From Levilactobacillus namurensis (lineage in GTDB: Bacteria > Bacillota > Bacilli > Lactobacillales > Lactobacillaceae): a stretch of 64,000 nucleotides of DNA. The stretch lies in the NCBI RefSeq assembly GCF_032197885.1, contig NZ_CP134159.1:806001-870000 (forward strand). The letters run 5' to 3'. Below are positions 40,632-49,415 of this stretch, piece after piece. Under the pieces are notes generated by a model. It searched no databases and was not told the DNA's origin. It worked only from the letters and a program-made list of their open reading frames with translations. The position numbers and the translations under genes were made by a program. How positions within the stretch are numbered: the first letter of the stretch is position 1; each line of letters opens with the position of its first letter.

Positions 40632-42263
40632 ATGAGAGTATCTTCAGCACTTAAGCTGGGGACGGTCGCCACGTTCTCAGCCATTTTATTGGCTGCTTGT
40701 GGGACCTCCTCCAGCAGTACCAGCCGGGCCAAGGACCAAACCTTGAACTGGATGGAAGCTTCAGCGTTGCCAACTATGGATCCATCGAAGGCAACTGACG
40801 TGGTTTCGGGGGAAACCATGAACAACACTAGCCAGGGTTTGCTTAAGTTCGGGAAGAACAGCAAGACCTATCCTGGGGTGGCCAAGTCCTACACCAAGTC
40901 GAAGGATGGGAAGACCTATACCTTTAACTTGCGGAAGTCGCAATGGAGTAACGGCGATCCCGTGACCGCGAAGGATTTCGTCTTCGGCTGGCAACGGACT
41001 GTGAACCCTAAGACGGGGTCGCAGTACGCTTACCTCTACGGTGACGTTAAGAATGCCAATGCCGTCATGAAGGGAAAGAAGCCAGTCTCAGCCTTAGGTA
41101 TCAAGGCTGTGGGGAACTACAAGGTCGTTGTGAACCTGGAACACCCCGTCAGCTACTTCCCAACCTTAGTCGCACAGACCAGTTTCTTCCCGCAGAATGA
41201 ATCCGTGGTCAAGAAGCTAGGGAAGAAGTACGGAACCAACGCCAAGAATAACGTCTACAACGGGCCATTTAAGCTGACCTACTGGACCGGGACGTCGGAT
41301 AACTGGACGCTGACCAAGAACGACAAGTACTGGGATGCCAAGCACGTGACCCTAAAGCACGTGAAGTTCAATACGGTCAAGGACCCGCAAACGGCGTTGA
41401 GCCAGTACCAGACGGGTAAGCTGGACGCGACTTATCTGAGTGGGCAACAACCGAAGAACTACAAGAATAGTAAGAACTACCATTCACGGGACGGTTCGTC
41501 GATTGCCTACATCGAACTGAACGAACGGCGTGATTCCATGATGAAGAACAAGAAGGCACGGCAAGCCTTGTCACTGGCCATTAACCGGGATCAGTTCGTC
41601 AACAAGGTTCTAGACGACGGCTCTAAGGTCCCAACGGGCTTTGTAACCACCGGCTTAGCGGTTCGTGACGGCCAAGACTTCGCCAAGGAAGCTGCGGTCC
41701 CGTCCGCGGTAGCTTACAACCTGAAGAAGGCTAAGCAACTGTGGAACCAAGCGTTGAAGGAGACCGGTCGGAAGAGTTATTCTCTGACCCTTTTGGCGGA
41801 CGACACGCCGGTTGGGAAGAGTACCACCGAATACGTGCAGAGTCAGTGGTCGAAGTTACCGGGGTTGAAGGTCACCAACCAGAACCTACCGTACAAGACG
41901 CGATTGGCTCGGTCGGCCAGTCACGACTTCCAGTCCGTGGTAACTCTCTGGGGGGCGGACTTCCCTGACCCAATCACGGACTTGTCCCTGTTTACGTCAG
42001 ATGCCTCGTACAACGATGGCGGCTGGAAGTCGGCGGCTTACGATCGAAACATCCAGGATGCGACGACCACTAATGCGAACCGACCGGCCCAACGTTGGCA
42101 GAACTTAGTCAACGCGCAGAAGATCCTGATGCGTGATCAAGGGGTCATTCCAATCTACCAGCCAGGTAAGCCGCAACTGGTGAAGTCGACGGTCAAGAAC
42201 CTCGTCTACTTCCCAGTCAGCTCGAATTGGGACTTTAGTAAGGTCTACATCGCCAACAAGTAA
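40632..42263 (+). CDS. oppA: Oligopeptide ABC transporter substrate-binding lipoprotein (copy 1)
   Basis: A 543-residue SBP_bac_5 protein. It begins MRVSSALKLGTVATFSAI and has the lipobox LLAACGTSS (Cys near residue 23). Family blocks include SKDGKTYTFNLRKSQWSNGDPVTAKDF-type sequence near residue 95 and GPFKLTYWTGTSDNW. It captures oligopeptides outside the cell for OppBCDF. ATG at 40632 is chosen because GAGGGG lies 9 bases upstream and the start aligns with the other two copies. It has its own promoter. It is the most divergent of the three copies. Confidence 0.94.
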   Translation: MRVSSALKLGTVATFSAILLAACGTSSSSTSRAKDQTLNWMEASALPTMDPSKATDVVSGETMNNTSQGLLKFGKNSKTYPGVAKSYTKSKDGKTYTFNLRKSQWSNGDPVTAKDFVFGWQRTVNPKTGSQYAYLYGDVKNANAVMKGKKPVSALGIKAVGNYKVVVNLEHPVSYFPTLVAQTSFFPQNESVVKKLGKKYGTNAKNNVYNGPFKLTYWTGTSDNWTLTKNDKYWDAKHVTLKHVKFNTVKDPQTALSQYQTGKLDATYLSGQQPKNYKNSKNYHSRDGSSIAYIELNERRDSMMKNKKARQALSLAINRDQFVNKVLDDGSKVPTGFVTTGLAVRDGQDFAKEAAVPSAVAYNLKKAKQLWNQALKETGRKSYSLTLLADDTPVGKSTTEYVQSQWSKLPGLKVTNQNLPYKTRLARSASHDFQSVVTLWGADFPDPITDLSLFTSDASYNDGGWKSAAYDRNIQDATTTNANRPAQRWQNLVNAQKILMRDQGVIPIYQPGKPQLVKSTVKNLVYFPVSSNWDFSKVYIANK

Positions 42264-42308
42264 GCTGAACGCCCCGCATCTTAGTGTGGGCACACTAGGG
42301 GGATGACG

Positions 42309-42361
42309 GGGTAACGTCAGCTAGATCGGGTGACGCCCAGGTAGGCGTCATGTTACCCGGT
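42309..42361 (+). other. Long hairpin after oppA1
   Basis: GGGTAAC pairs with GTTACCC, and inside it GTGACGCC pairs with GGCGTCAT. No T run follows directly; the true terminator is just downstream at 42369-42409. It may stabilise the 3' end of oppA1 mRNA. Confidence 0.45.
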
Positions 42362-42368
42362 AACATAG

Positions 42369-42409
42369 AAGGAACCATTAACGCACATCAATGGTTAATG
42401 GTTCCTTTT
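42369..42409 (+). terminator. Terminator after oppA1
   Basis: AAGGAACCATTAAC (42369-42382) pairs perfectly with GTTAATGGTTCCTT (42394-42407), followed by TT and an AT-rich stretch. Confidence 0.85.
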
Positions 42410-42486
42410 ACTTATTACTTTTTAATAATAAAGGGCTTATAAGGGGATAAATTGGGTGAAAAATGGTATGAAATTAAAAAATACTA

Positions 42487-42515
42487 TTGATTTTAATCTT
42501 ATTCTAATATATGAT
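42487..42515 (+). promoter_or_regulatory. Promoter of oppA2
   Basis: TTGATT and TATGAT are 17 bases apart, followed at 42522 by the palindrome CATCAAATTTGATG. The 324-base gap holds this promoter plus the oppA1 terminator. Confidence 0.65.
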
Positions 42516-42521
42516 TGAAAC

Positions 42522-42535
42522 CATCAAATTTGATG
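42522..42535. promoter_or_regulatory. Palindrome CATCAAATTTGATG, putative operator of oppA2
   Basis: A perfect 14-bp palindrome 7 bases after the -10 of oppA2. A near-copy, CATCAAATTTGAGG, sits at the same place after the oppA3 -10 (44481-44494). The oppA1 leader lacks it. The position suits a repressor blocking transcription start. Confidence 0.4.
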
Positions 42536-42587
42536 TTGTCACTTGGTTGTTTGTACCCAAATTTAAGTTTAGAGGGGTTGGATGAGA

Positions 42588-44225
42588 ATGAAGATTAATT
42601 CAGCAGTGAAATTAGGAACGGTCGCGACATTTGCCGCCGTTCTATTAGCCGCTTGTGGGTCGTCCACGAGCAGTAGCAGCAGTAGCCAAACTGCAAAGAG
42701 TCAGACGTTAAATTGGATGGAAGCTTCAGCTTTACCCTCAATGGATATTTCCAAGGCAACCGACGTGGTTTCCGGTGAAACGTTGAACAACACCAACGAA
42801 GGGCTTCTCCGAATGGGTAAGAACAGCAAGACCCATCCTGGGGTCGCCAAGAGCTATAGTAAGTCAAAGGATGGGAAGACCTACACCTTTAACTTACGGA
42901 AGTCGAAGTGGAGCAACGGGGATCCCGTAACCGCTAAAGATTTCGTTTATTCCTGGCAACGCACGGTGAACCCTAAGACGGCTTCGCAATACGCTTACCT
43001 GTTCGCTCAAGTCAAGAACGCGAACGCCATCATGAAGAGTAAGAAGCCGGTCTCCAGCTTAGGAATCAAGGCGGAAGGCAATTACAAGGTCGTGGTCACG
43101 TTAACGAAAGCCACGAACTACTTCCCAGCGTTGGTGGCTAACCCAACGTTCTACCCGCAGAACAAGTCAGCCGTTGAGAAGTACGGTAAGAAGTACGCCA
43201 CGAACGCACAGTCTAACGTCTACAACGGACCATTCAAGTTAACGGCCTGGACGGGGACTTCCGATAACTGGACGTTGAGCAAGAACAGTCAATACTGGAA
43301 CGCGAAGAACGTCAAGTTAAAGAAGATCAATTTCAAGACGGTTAAGGATCCACAAACGGCGCTGAGTCAGTACCAAGCTGGTAAGTTGGATGCCACTTAC
43401 CTGAGTGGTCAACAACCGAAGAACTACAAGAACAGTAAGAACTACGTGGTTCGGCAAGGGGCTTCGACCTTCTACATCGAACTGAACGAACAAAAGAGCA
43501 AGTTAATGAAGAACGCTAAAGCCCGGAAGGCCTTATCCTTGGCCATCAACCGGAACCAATTCGTTAACAAGGTGCTTCAAGATGGTTCGAAGGTCGCCAG
43601 CGGTTACGTTTCAACTGGTTTAGCTTCGTACAAGGGTGAAGATTTCGCATCTGCAGCTAAGACGGCTGACGGGACGGCTTACAACCTGACCAAAGCCAAG
43701 AAGCTCTGGAAGGAAGCCCTGAAGGAATCTGGCGAAAGCAGTTACGACCTGACGCTGATGGCTGATGATACGGCTGCTGGTAAGAATGCGACTGAATTCG
43801 TTCAGAGTCAATGGTCGAAGTTACCTGGCCTGAAGGTCACGAACCAGAACTTACCGTTCAAGACGCGGTTGAGCCGTTCACAAAATGGTCAGTTTGACGC
43901 CGTGGTTTCTGGGTGGGGTGCCGACTTCGCCGACCCAATCTCCTTCTTGTCCCTGTTCACTTCTGACAACTCGTACAACAACGGGAAGTGGAAGTCAACG
44001 GCTTACGACAACGATATCGATAAGGCCAACAACCAAGATGCCAACAACCAAGCAGCACGTTGGAATGACTTGGTTAACGCTGAAAAGACGTTGATGAACG
44101 ATCAAGGGATCGTGCCACTTTATCAACAAGCTAAGCCACAACTGGTCAAGTCCAACGTCAAGGGAATCATCTACTTCCCAACCGGCGCTAACTGGGACTT
44201 CAGTAAGACTTACATTGCAAAATAA
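42588..44225 (+). CDS. oppA: Oligopeptide ABC transporter substrate-binding lipoprotein (copy 2)
   Basis: A 545-residue SBP_bac_5 protein starting MKINSAVKLGTVATFAAVLLAACG, lipobox Cys near residue 23, then a Ser-rich linker. It is closest to copy 3: long stretches around NWMEASALPSMDISKATDVVSGE and SGQQPKNYKN agree in all copies. ATG at 42588 aligns with copies 1 and 3; an ATG six bases upstream sits too close to GAGGGG. It is independently promoted and terminated, so its expression can differ from that of its neighbours. Confidence 0.94.
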   Translation: MKINSAVKLGTVATFAAVLLAACGSSTSSSSSSQTAKSQTLNWMEASALPSMDISKATDVVSGETLNNTNEGLLRMGKNSKTHPGVAKSYSKSKDGKTYTFNLRKSKWSNGDPVTAKDFVYSWQRTVNPKTASQYAYLFAQVKNANAIMKSKKPVSSLGIKAEGNYKVVVTLTKATNYFPALVANPTFYPQNKSAVEKYGKKYATNAQSNVYNGPFKLTAWTGTSDNWTLSKNSQYWNAKNVKLKKINFKTVKDPQTALSQYQAGKLDATYLSGQQPKNYKNSKNYVVRQGASTFYIELNEQKSKLMKNAKARKALSLAINRNQFVNKVLQDGSKVASGYVSTGLASYKGEDFASAAKTADGTAYNLTKAKKLWKEALKESGESSYDLTLMADDTAAGKNATEFVQSQWSKLPGLKVTNQNLPFKTRLSRSQNGQFDAVVSGWGADFADPISFLSLFTSDNSYNNGKWKSTAYDNDIDKANNQDANNQAARWNDLVNAEKTLMNDQGIVPLYQQAKPQLVKSNVKGIIYFPTGANWDFSKTYIAK

Positions 44226-44235
44226 GGTGAAAGCT

Positions 44236-44272
44236 AAAATCTCGCCGCTCGCTTGCCGAACGGCGAGATTTT
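44236..44272 (+). terminator. Terminator after oppA2
   Basis: AAAATCTCGCCG (44236-44247) pairs perfectly with CGGCGAGATTTT (44261-44272), followed by ATT. Confidence 0.85.
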
Positions 44273-44314
44273 ATTGAATAAAGCCCAAGGAATGGGGGAT
44301 GTAATCGGTCACTA

Positions 44315-44335
44315 TTCTGTATACGGTATACAGAA
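44315..44335. promoter_or_regulatory. Perfect inverted repeat TTCTGTATAC-G-GTATACAGAA
   Basis: Two perfect 10-base arms around one central G, about 110 bases upstream of the oppA3 -35. The form resembles a GntR-type operator. It could act on oppA3 from a distance or belong to a lost gene. It is the only notable object in this 317-base gap besides the promoter and terminator. Confidence 0.45.
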
Positions 44336-44445
44336 AAATGTAATTAAATACAGGAAAAATGTGACATCAGATTTTAATTTTTATTTTCAAACGTTGTTAT
44401 ACCGGCCTTTCTAACTGGTTAGCTCAAATAAATTAAACACAACCC

Positions 44446-44474
44446 TTGTTTTTAATGATTTTCTAATATACAAT
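44446..44474 (+). promoter_or_regulatory. Promoter of oppA3 and probably oppBCDF
   Basis: TTGTTT and TACAAT are 17 bases apart. The spacer matches that of the oppA2 promoter closely (TTAAT, TCTAATA). Confidence 0.65.
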
Positions 44475-44542
44475 TGGAATCATCAAATTTGAGGTTGTCA
44501 ATTTATGACACGCAACCAAGATAAGAGGGGTTGGATTTTACA

Positions 44543-46171
44543 ATGAAAATCAAATCGGCAGTCAAATTAGGAACAGTGGCGTCCTTTGCCGCTGTGCTCC
44601 TTGCAGCCTGTGGTTCGTCGTCCAGTAACACCAGTTCGGCGAAGGACCAAGAGCTCAATTGGATGGAGAACTCATCGTTACCATCCATGGACATTTCTAA
44701 AGCGACCGATGTCGTTTCCGGGGAAACCATGAACAACACGGGTGAAGGACTCTTGCGTGCAGGCAAGGATAACAAGGTCTCCATGGGGGTTGCCAAGAGT
44801 TACAGCAAGTCCAAGGATGGTAAGACCTATACCTTTAACCTGCGGAAGTCCAAGTGGAGTAACGGAGATCCTGTAACGGCAAAAGATTTCGTGTATTCTT
44901 GGCAACGGACGGTCAATCCTAAGACCGCTTCACAATACGCTTACCTGTTAGCACCCGTAAAGAATGCTAACGCGATTATGAAGGGCAAGGAAGCCGTGTC
45001 GAACCTGGGAATCAAGGCCCAAGGTAGCCATAAGTTAGTCGTGACGCTGGATAAGGCCACGAGTTACTTCCCATCCTTAGTGGCTAGCCCAACCTTCTTC
45101 CCTCAGAATAAGTCGGTTGCCGACAAGTACGGTAAAAAGTACGCGACGACCGCTCAGGCTAACGTTTATAACGGACCATTCAAGTTGACTTACTGGACGG
45201 GGACCTCGGATAACTGGACCCTGAGTAAGAATCCTACCTACTGGAACGCAAAGAATGTTAAACTGAAAAAGATCAACTTCAAGACGATTAAGGAACCACA
45301 AACGGCTCTAAGTCAGTACCAGAGCGGTAAATTGGATGCCACTTATTTGAGTGGGCAACAACCAAAGAACTACAAGAACAATAAGGATTACGTTGAACGG
45401 AAGAGTGCCGGGACGTTCTATCTGGAAATCAACCAGAAGAAGGACAATCTGTTGCGGAACAAGAAGGCGCGTCAAGCGTTATCGATGGCCATCAACCGGA
45501 ACCAATTCATCAACAAGATCCTGCAAGATGGGTCGACGCCAGCTAAAGGGGTCGTGGCTTCCGACTTGGCTTCTTACAAGGGGAAGGACTTCGCTTCTGT
45601 AGCCAACGTCCCATCTGCTTCGACGCAAGATTTAGCACAAGCTAAGAAGTTGTGGAAGCAAGCCTTGAAGGAAACGGGTCGTAAGAACTACTCCCTGACG
45701 TTCATGGCCGATGATACGCCAGCTGGTAAGAGTGCCGCTGAATTCATTCAGAGTCAGTGGGCGAAGTTACCAGGGTTGAAGGTCACCAACCAGAACTTGC
45801 CATTTAAGACCCGGTTAAGCCGGTCACAGAATGGTCAGTTTGATGTTGTGGCGACGGCCTGGGGCGCAGACTTCCCTGACCCAATCTCGTTCTTGCAATT
45901 GTTCACTTCTGACAACTCGTACAACAACGGGAAGTGGAAGTCCGCAGCTTACAACCAAGACATCGCGAATGCCAATGGCAAGGATGCCAACAACGATGCT
46001 GCGCGGTGGAACGATTTGGTTGACGCTCAAAAGACCCTGCTGAAGGATCAAGGGGTCATTCCATTCTACCAACAAGGTAAGGCACAACTGGTCAAGTCCA
46101 ACGTCAAGGGATTGATTTACTTCCCAACTGGCGCGAACTGGGATTTCAGCAAGACTTATATTGCCAAGTAA
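44543..46171 (+). CDS. oppA: Oligopeptide ABC transporter substrate-binding lipoprotein (copy 3)
   Basis: A 542-residue SBP_bac_5 protein starting MKIKSAVKLGTVASFAAVLLAACG (lipobox Cys near residue 23). It closely resembles copy 2 over its whole length, for example WGADFPDPISFLQLFTSDNS and FPTGANWDFSKTYIAK at the end. ATG at 44543 lies 12 bases after GAGGGG. There is no strong terminator between it and oppB, only a hairpin at 46194-46239, so it probably heads the transporter operon. Confidence 0.94.
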   Translation: MKIKSAVKLGTVASFAAVLLAACGSSSSNTSSAKDQELNWMENSSLPSMDISKATDVVSGETMNNTGEGLLRAGKDNKVSMGVAKSYSKSKDGKTYTFNLRKSKWSNGDPVTAKDFVYSWQRTVNPKTASQYAYLLAPVKNANAIMKGKEAVSNLGIKAQGSHKLVVTLDKATSYFPSLVASPTFFPQNKSVADKYGKKYATTAQANVYNGPFKLTYWTGTSDNWTLSKNPTYWNAKNVKLKKINFKTIKEPQTALSQYQSGKLDATYLSGQQPKNYKNNKDYVERKSAGTFYLEINQKKDNLLRNKKARQALSMAINRNQFINKILQDGSTPAKGVVASDLASYKGKDFASVANVPSASTQDLAQAKKLWKQALKETGRKNYSLTFMADDTPAGKSAAEFIQSQWAKLPGLKVTNQNLPFKTRLSRSQNGQFDVVATAWGADFPDPISFLQLFTSDNSYNNGKWKSAAYNQDIANANGKDANNDAARWNDLVDAQKTLLKDQGVIPFYQQGKAQLVKSNVKGLIYFPTGANWDFSKTYIAK

Positions 46172-46193
46172 CCGTATCTGACTTATAGTTTTA

Positions 46194-46239
46194 ACCGGGG
46201 AGTAAGGACCAGCGTAACCGTTGGGACTTGCTCTCCGGT
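46194..46239 (+). other. Hairpin between oppA3 and oppB
   Basis: ACCGGGGAG pairs with CTCTCCGGT (one wobble) and AAG with CTT inside, with no T run after. Such intercistronic hairpins often protect an abundant upstream message and lower downstream expression, which suits excess binding protein over permease. Confidence 0.45.
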
Positions 46240-46328
46240 GGTATAGAAATCATTTATCATCTTATTGTTTTTGTCTAATGTTGGTTAAGTTTTGAAACTT
46301 AACGGTAAAGAGATTGAGAGGTAAGCAA

Positions 46329-47258
46329 ATGGCAAAGTACCTAGCAAAACGGATCTTTTACTTGATCCTGACCTTATTCATCGTGATTACCGTGACGTTC
46401 TTCCTGATGAAGCTTTTGCCAGGGACGCCGTTGACCAACCAAGCCAAGTTGTCAAAGAGCCAGATTGCGTTGATCTACCAGCAATACGGCTTGGACAAAC
46501 CGGTTTGGCAGCAATACGTGCTGTACCTAGCGGGTGCCGTCAAGGGGGACTTCGGGACCTCTTTCCAATTCAGTGATCAACCCGTATCCTACTTAATTTC
46601 TAGTCGGATCGAACCATCACTGCAGATTGGGTTGCAGGCGATTATTGTGGGTGTCATCTTAGGGATTGTTGTCGGAGCCTTCGGGGCCATGAAGCAAAAC
46701 ACCTGGGCAGACACCACGGCCACGATTGTTTCCATCTTAGGGATTTCGATTCCTTCCTTCGTGTTGGCCGTTCTGTTGCAGTACTACTTAGGGTTGAAGG
46801 CCGGCTGGTTCCCAATTGCCGAATGGGGCGGCTTCATCTACACGGTCTTGCCGACCCTGGCGCTGGCGTTTACCCCGTTAGCCGAATCGGCGCGGTTCGT
46901 CCGAACCGAAATGGTCGATGTCTTGAGTTCGGATTACATCGAATTGGCGAAAGCTAAAGGGTTGAGCCGGACCAGCGTCATCTACCACCACGCATTGCGG
47001 AACAGTCTGATTCCGTTGATTACCATCGTGGGGCCGTTGGCCGTGAACATCATGACCGGGTCGATGGTTGTGGAAAACATCTTCTCGATTCCCGGGATTG
47101 GGGAACAATTCGTTAAGTCCGTCTTGACCAACGATTACCCAACCATCATGGGGCTGACCATCGTCTACTCCTTCATGTTGTGTGTGGTTCTTCTGATTAC
47201 CGATATTCTTTACGGAATCGTTGACCCACGGATTCGGATTACAGGAAAGGCTAACTAG
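46329..47258 (+). CDS. oppB: Oligopeptide ABC transporter permease OppB
   Basis: A 309-residue BPD_transp_1 permease with six helices. It begins MAKYLAKRIFYLILTLFIVITVTFFLMKLLPGTP, the classic OppB/DppB start, where the PGTP motif ends the first helix. The coupling loop is ELAKAKGLSRTSVIYHHALRNSLIP near residue 208. With OppC it forms the membrane channel. ATG at 46329 is chosen with GAGAGG upstream; the longer frame from 46314 covers that site. Confidence 0.95.
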   Translation: MAKYLAKRIFYLILTLFIVITVTFFLMKLLPGTPLTNQAKLSKSQIALIYQQYGLDKPVWQQYVLYLAGAVKGDFGTSFQFSDQPVSYLISSRIEPSLQIGLQAIIVGVILGIVVGAFGAMKQNTWADTTATIVSILGISIPSFVLAVLLQYYLGLKAGWFPIAEWGGFIYTVLPTLALAFTPLAESARFVRTEMVDVLSSDYIELAKAKGLSRTSVIYHHALRNSLIPLITIVGPLAVNIMTGSMVVENIFSIPGIGEQFVKSVLTNDYPTIMGLTIVYSFMLCVVLLITDILYGIVDPRIRITGKAN

Positions 47259-47269
47259 GAGGTAATTCA

Positions 47270-48298
47270 ATGGCAGATACAGTAAAACTCCCAGAAGATA
47301 GCTTTAAGCCGATGACGCCCGCGGATCGTGCGGCGCTAGATAGTGAAAAGATTGCGGCGCCATCCCTTACGTTTACGCAAGACGCATGGCGGCGGTTAAA
47401 GAAAAACCGGGGTGCCTGGGTATCCCTCATCATTTTAGCAATTGTGTTCATCATGGCTTTTGGGTCCATCTTCGTGTCACCCCACAACCCCAACGCCGTG
47501 AACCCGTCCTATGCCAACTTACCCTCTAAGATTCCGGGCATTGGCATCAACGGGTTCAACGGGACGTTGGTCCAAGCGGGTCAACGCATCGACGCTTACC
47601 AACAAGCCGGTGCCAGTTCTGGAACCTACTATATTATGGGAACCGACTATTTAGGCCGGGACCTGTTCTCCCGGGTCCTTTACGGGACACGGATTTCCCT
47701 GATCATCGCGTTAGTGGCCACCTTCTTTGATTTAACCATTGGGGTGACCTACGGGATGTTCTCCGGTTGGAAAGGGGGACGGATTGATACCTTCATGCAA
47801 CGGGTGATCGAAATCATTCTGTCCATTCCTAACCTGGTTGTGATTGTCCTCTTGATTTTGATTCTGAAACCCGGGATGACCTCGATTATTATCGCGATTG
47901 CGCTGACCAGTTGGACCAACATGGCCCGGCTGGTTCGAGCCCAGACCATGGAGCTGAAGAGTCAAGAATACATCTTAGCTGCCAGAACGCTGGGCGAGCG
48001 ACCGCTCAAGATTGCGTTTAAACACTTGTTACCGAACCTTTCAAGTGTGATTATCATCAATACCATGTTCACTATTCCTAATGCCATCTTCTTCGAAGCG
48101 ATGCTGTCCTATATCGGGATTGGGATCTCATCACCACAGGCATCACTAGGGACGTTGTTGAACGACGGGCAAAAGAACTTCCAGTTCTTACCGTACCAGA
48201 TGTGGTGGCCAGCGTTAGTGCTGTCCATCGTCATGTTAGCCTTTAACCTCTTAGGGGATGGCTTGCGGGATGCCTTTGATCCACGGACGAAAGAGTAG
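47270..48298 (+). CDS. oppC: Oligopeptide ABC transporter permease OppC
   Basis: A 342-residue permease. A hydrophilic N-terminal stretch (residues 1-40) is followed by the OppC_N segment AWRRLKKNRGAWVSLIILAI and a large extracellular loop to about residue 120. Five more helices follow, with coupling loop YILAARTLGERPLKIAFKHLLPN near residue 235. TAGGAGG is upstream of the ATG. It starts 11 bases after oppB. Confidence 0.95.
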   Translation: MADTVKLPEDSFKPMTPADRAALDSEKIAAPSLTFTQDAWRRLKKNRGAWVSLIILAIVFIMAFGSIFVSPHNPNAVNPSYANLPSKIPGIGINGFNGTLVQAGQRIDAYQQAGASSGTYYIMGTDYLGRDLFSRVLYGTRISLIIALVATFFDLTIGVTYGMFSGWKGGRIDTFMQRVIEIILSIPNLVVIVLLILILKPGMTSIIIAIALTSWTNMARLVRAQTMELKSQEYILAARTLGERPLKIAFKHLLPNLSSVIIINTMFTIPNAIFFEAMLSYIGIGISSPQASLGTLLNDGQKNFQFLPYQMWWPALVLSIVMLAFNLLGDGLRDAFDPRTKE

Positions 48299-48311
48299 GT
48301 GAAGACGCGTT

Positions 48312-49415
48312 ATGGATAACGAAAAAGATATTTTGGAAGTACGGAACTTGCAGGTTGATTTTAAGACCTACGCGGGGGACGTTAAGGCCATCCGGAACGT
48401 TAGTTTTGACCTACGGAAGGGCGAGACGCTCGCCATTGTTGGGGAGTCCGGTTCCGGTAAGTCCGTGACGACACGGACCATTATGGGACTGAACGCCACC
48501 AATGCCCGGATTACCAACGGGAGTATCATGTACAAGGGCGAAGACCTCTTGAAGAAGTCGGAAAAGGAAATGGAAGGGATTCGGGGACAAGACATTGCCG
48601 AAATCTTCCAAGACCCGATGACTTCGCTGGACCCGACCATGAAGATTGGGCGCCAGATTGCGGAACCTTTAATGGTCCACAAGGGCATGAAGAAGGAAAA
48701 GGCCTTAGCTCAAGCTCTGGAAATGATGAAGTTAGTGGGCATCACGGATGCGGAGAACCGGATCAACGATTACCCGCACCAATTCTCCGGGGGGATGCGG
48801 CAACGGATCGTGATTGCGATTGCGTTGGTCAACTACCCTGAGATCCTGATTGCCGACGAACCAACCACGGCGTTGGACGTGACGATTCAGGCACAAATCC
48901 TGAATTTAATGAAGGAATTGCAAGACAAGATTTCGACGTCGATCATCTTCATCACCCATGACCTCGGGGTCGTGGCCGGGATGGCCGATCGGGTAGCCGT
49001 GATGTATGCCGGGAAGATCGTGGAATACGGAACGGTTGACGAAATCTTCTACAACCCCAAGCATCCGTACACCTGGGGCTTGTTGAGCTCCATGCCGACG
49101 TTGGATACCAAGGGTGATGAGTTACCATCGATTCCTGGGACGCCGCCGGACTTACTGGATCCACCAGTGGGGGATGCCTTTGCGGCCCGGAACCAATACG
49201 CGTTGAAGATTGATACGGAAAAGGAACCACCGTTCTTTAAGGTTTCCGACACGCATTACGCCGCAACCTGGTTATTGCATCCGGATGCGCCTAAGGTGAC
49301 GCCACCAGAACAGATTGTCGCGCGTCAGAAGAAGTATGCGGAGATGCAGGCTGCGTTGCGGAAGCACCAAGCCGACCACGCCACTCCCGTTGAAGAAGAG
49401 GAGGAACAGCAATAA
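48312..49415 (+). CDS. oppD: Oligopeptide ABC transporter ATP-binding protein OppD
   Basis: A 367-residue ATPase with Walker A GESGSGKSVTTRTIMGL near residue 39, signature FSGGMRQRIVIAIALVNYPEI near residue 157 and Walker B LIADEPTTALDVT. The C-terminal extension with oligopeptide-specific HPYTWGLLSSMPTLD is present, with a family loop that normally carries an iron-sulfur site in OppD or DppD; the tail here is longer and acidic (EEEEEQQ). The stop and next start overlap by one base. Confidence 0.95.
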   Translation: MDNEKDILEVRNLQVDFKTYAGDVKAIRNVSFDLRKGETLAIVGESGSGKSVTTRTIMGLNATNARITNGSIMYKGEDLLKKSEKEMEGIRGQDIAEIFQDPMTSLDPTMKIGRQIAEPLMVHKGMKKEKALAQALEMMKLVGITDAENRINDYPHQFSGGMRQRIVIAIALVNYPEILIADEPTTALDVTIQAQILNLMKELQDKISTSIIFITHDLGVVAGMADRVAVMYAGKIVEYGTVDEIFYNPKHPYTWGLLSSMPTLDTKGDELPSIPGTPPDLLDPPVGDAFAARNQYALKIDTEKEPPFFKVSDTHYAATWLLHPDAPKVTPPEQIVARQKKYAEMQAALRKHQADHATPVEEEEEQQ

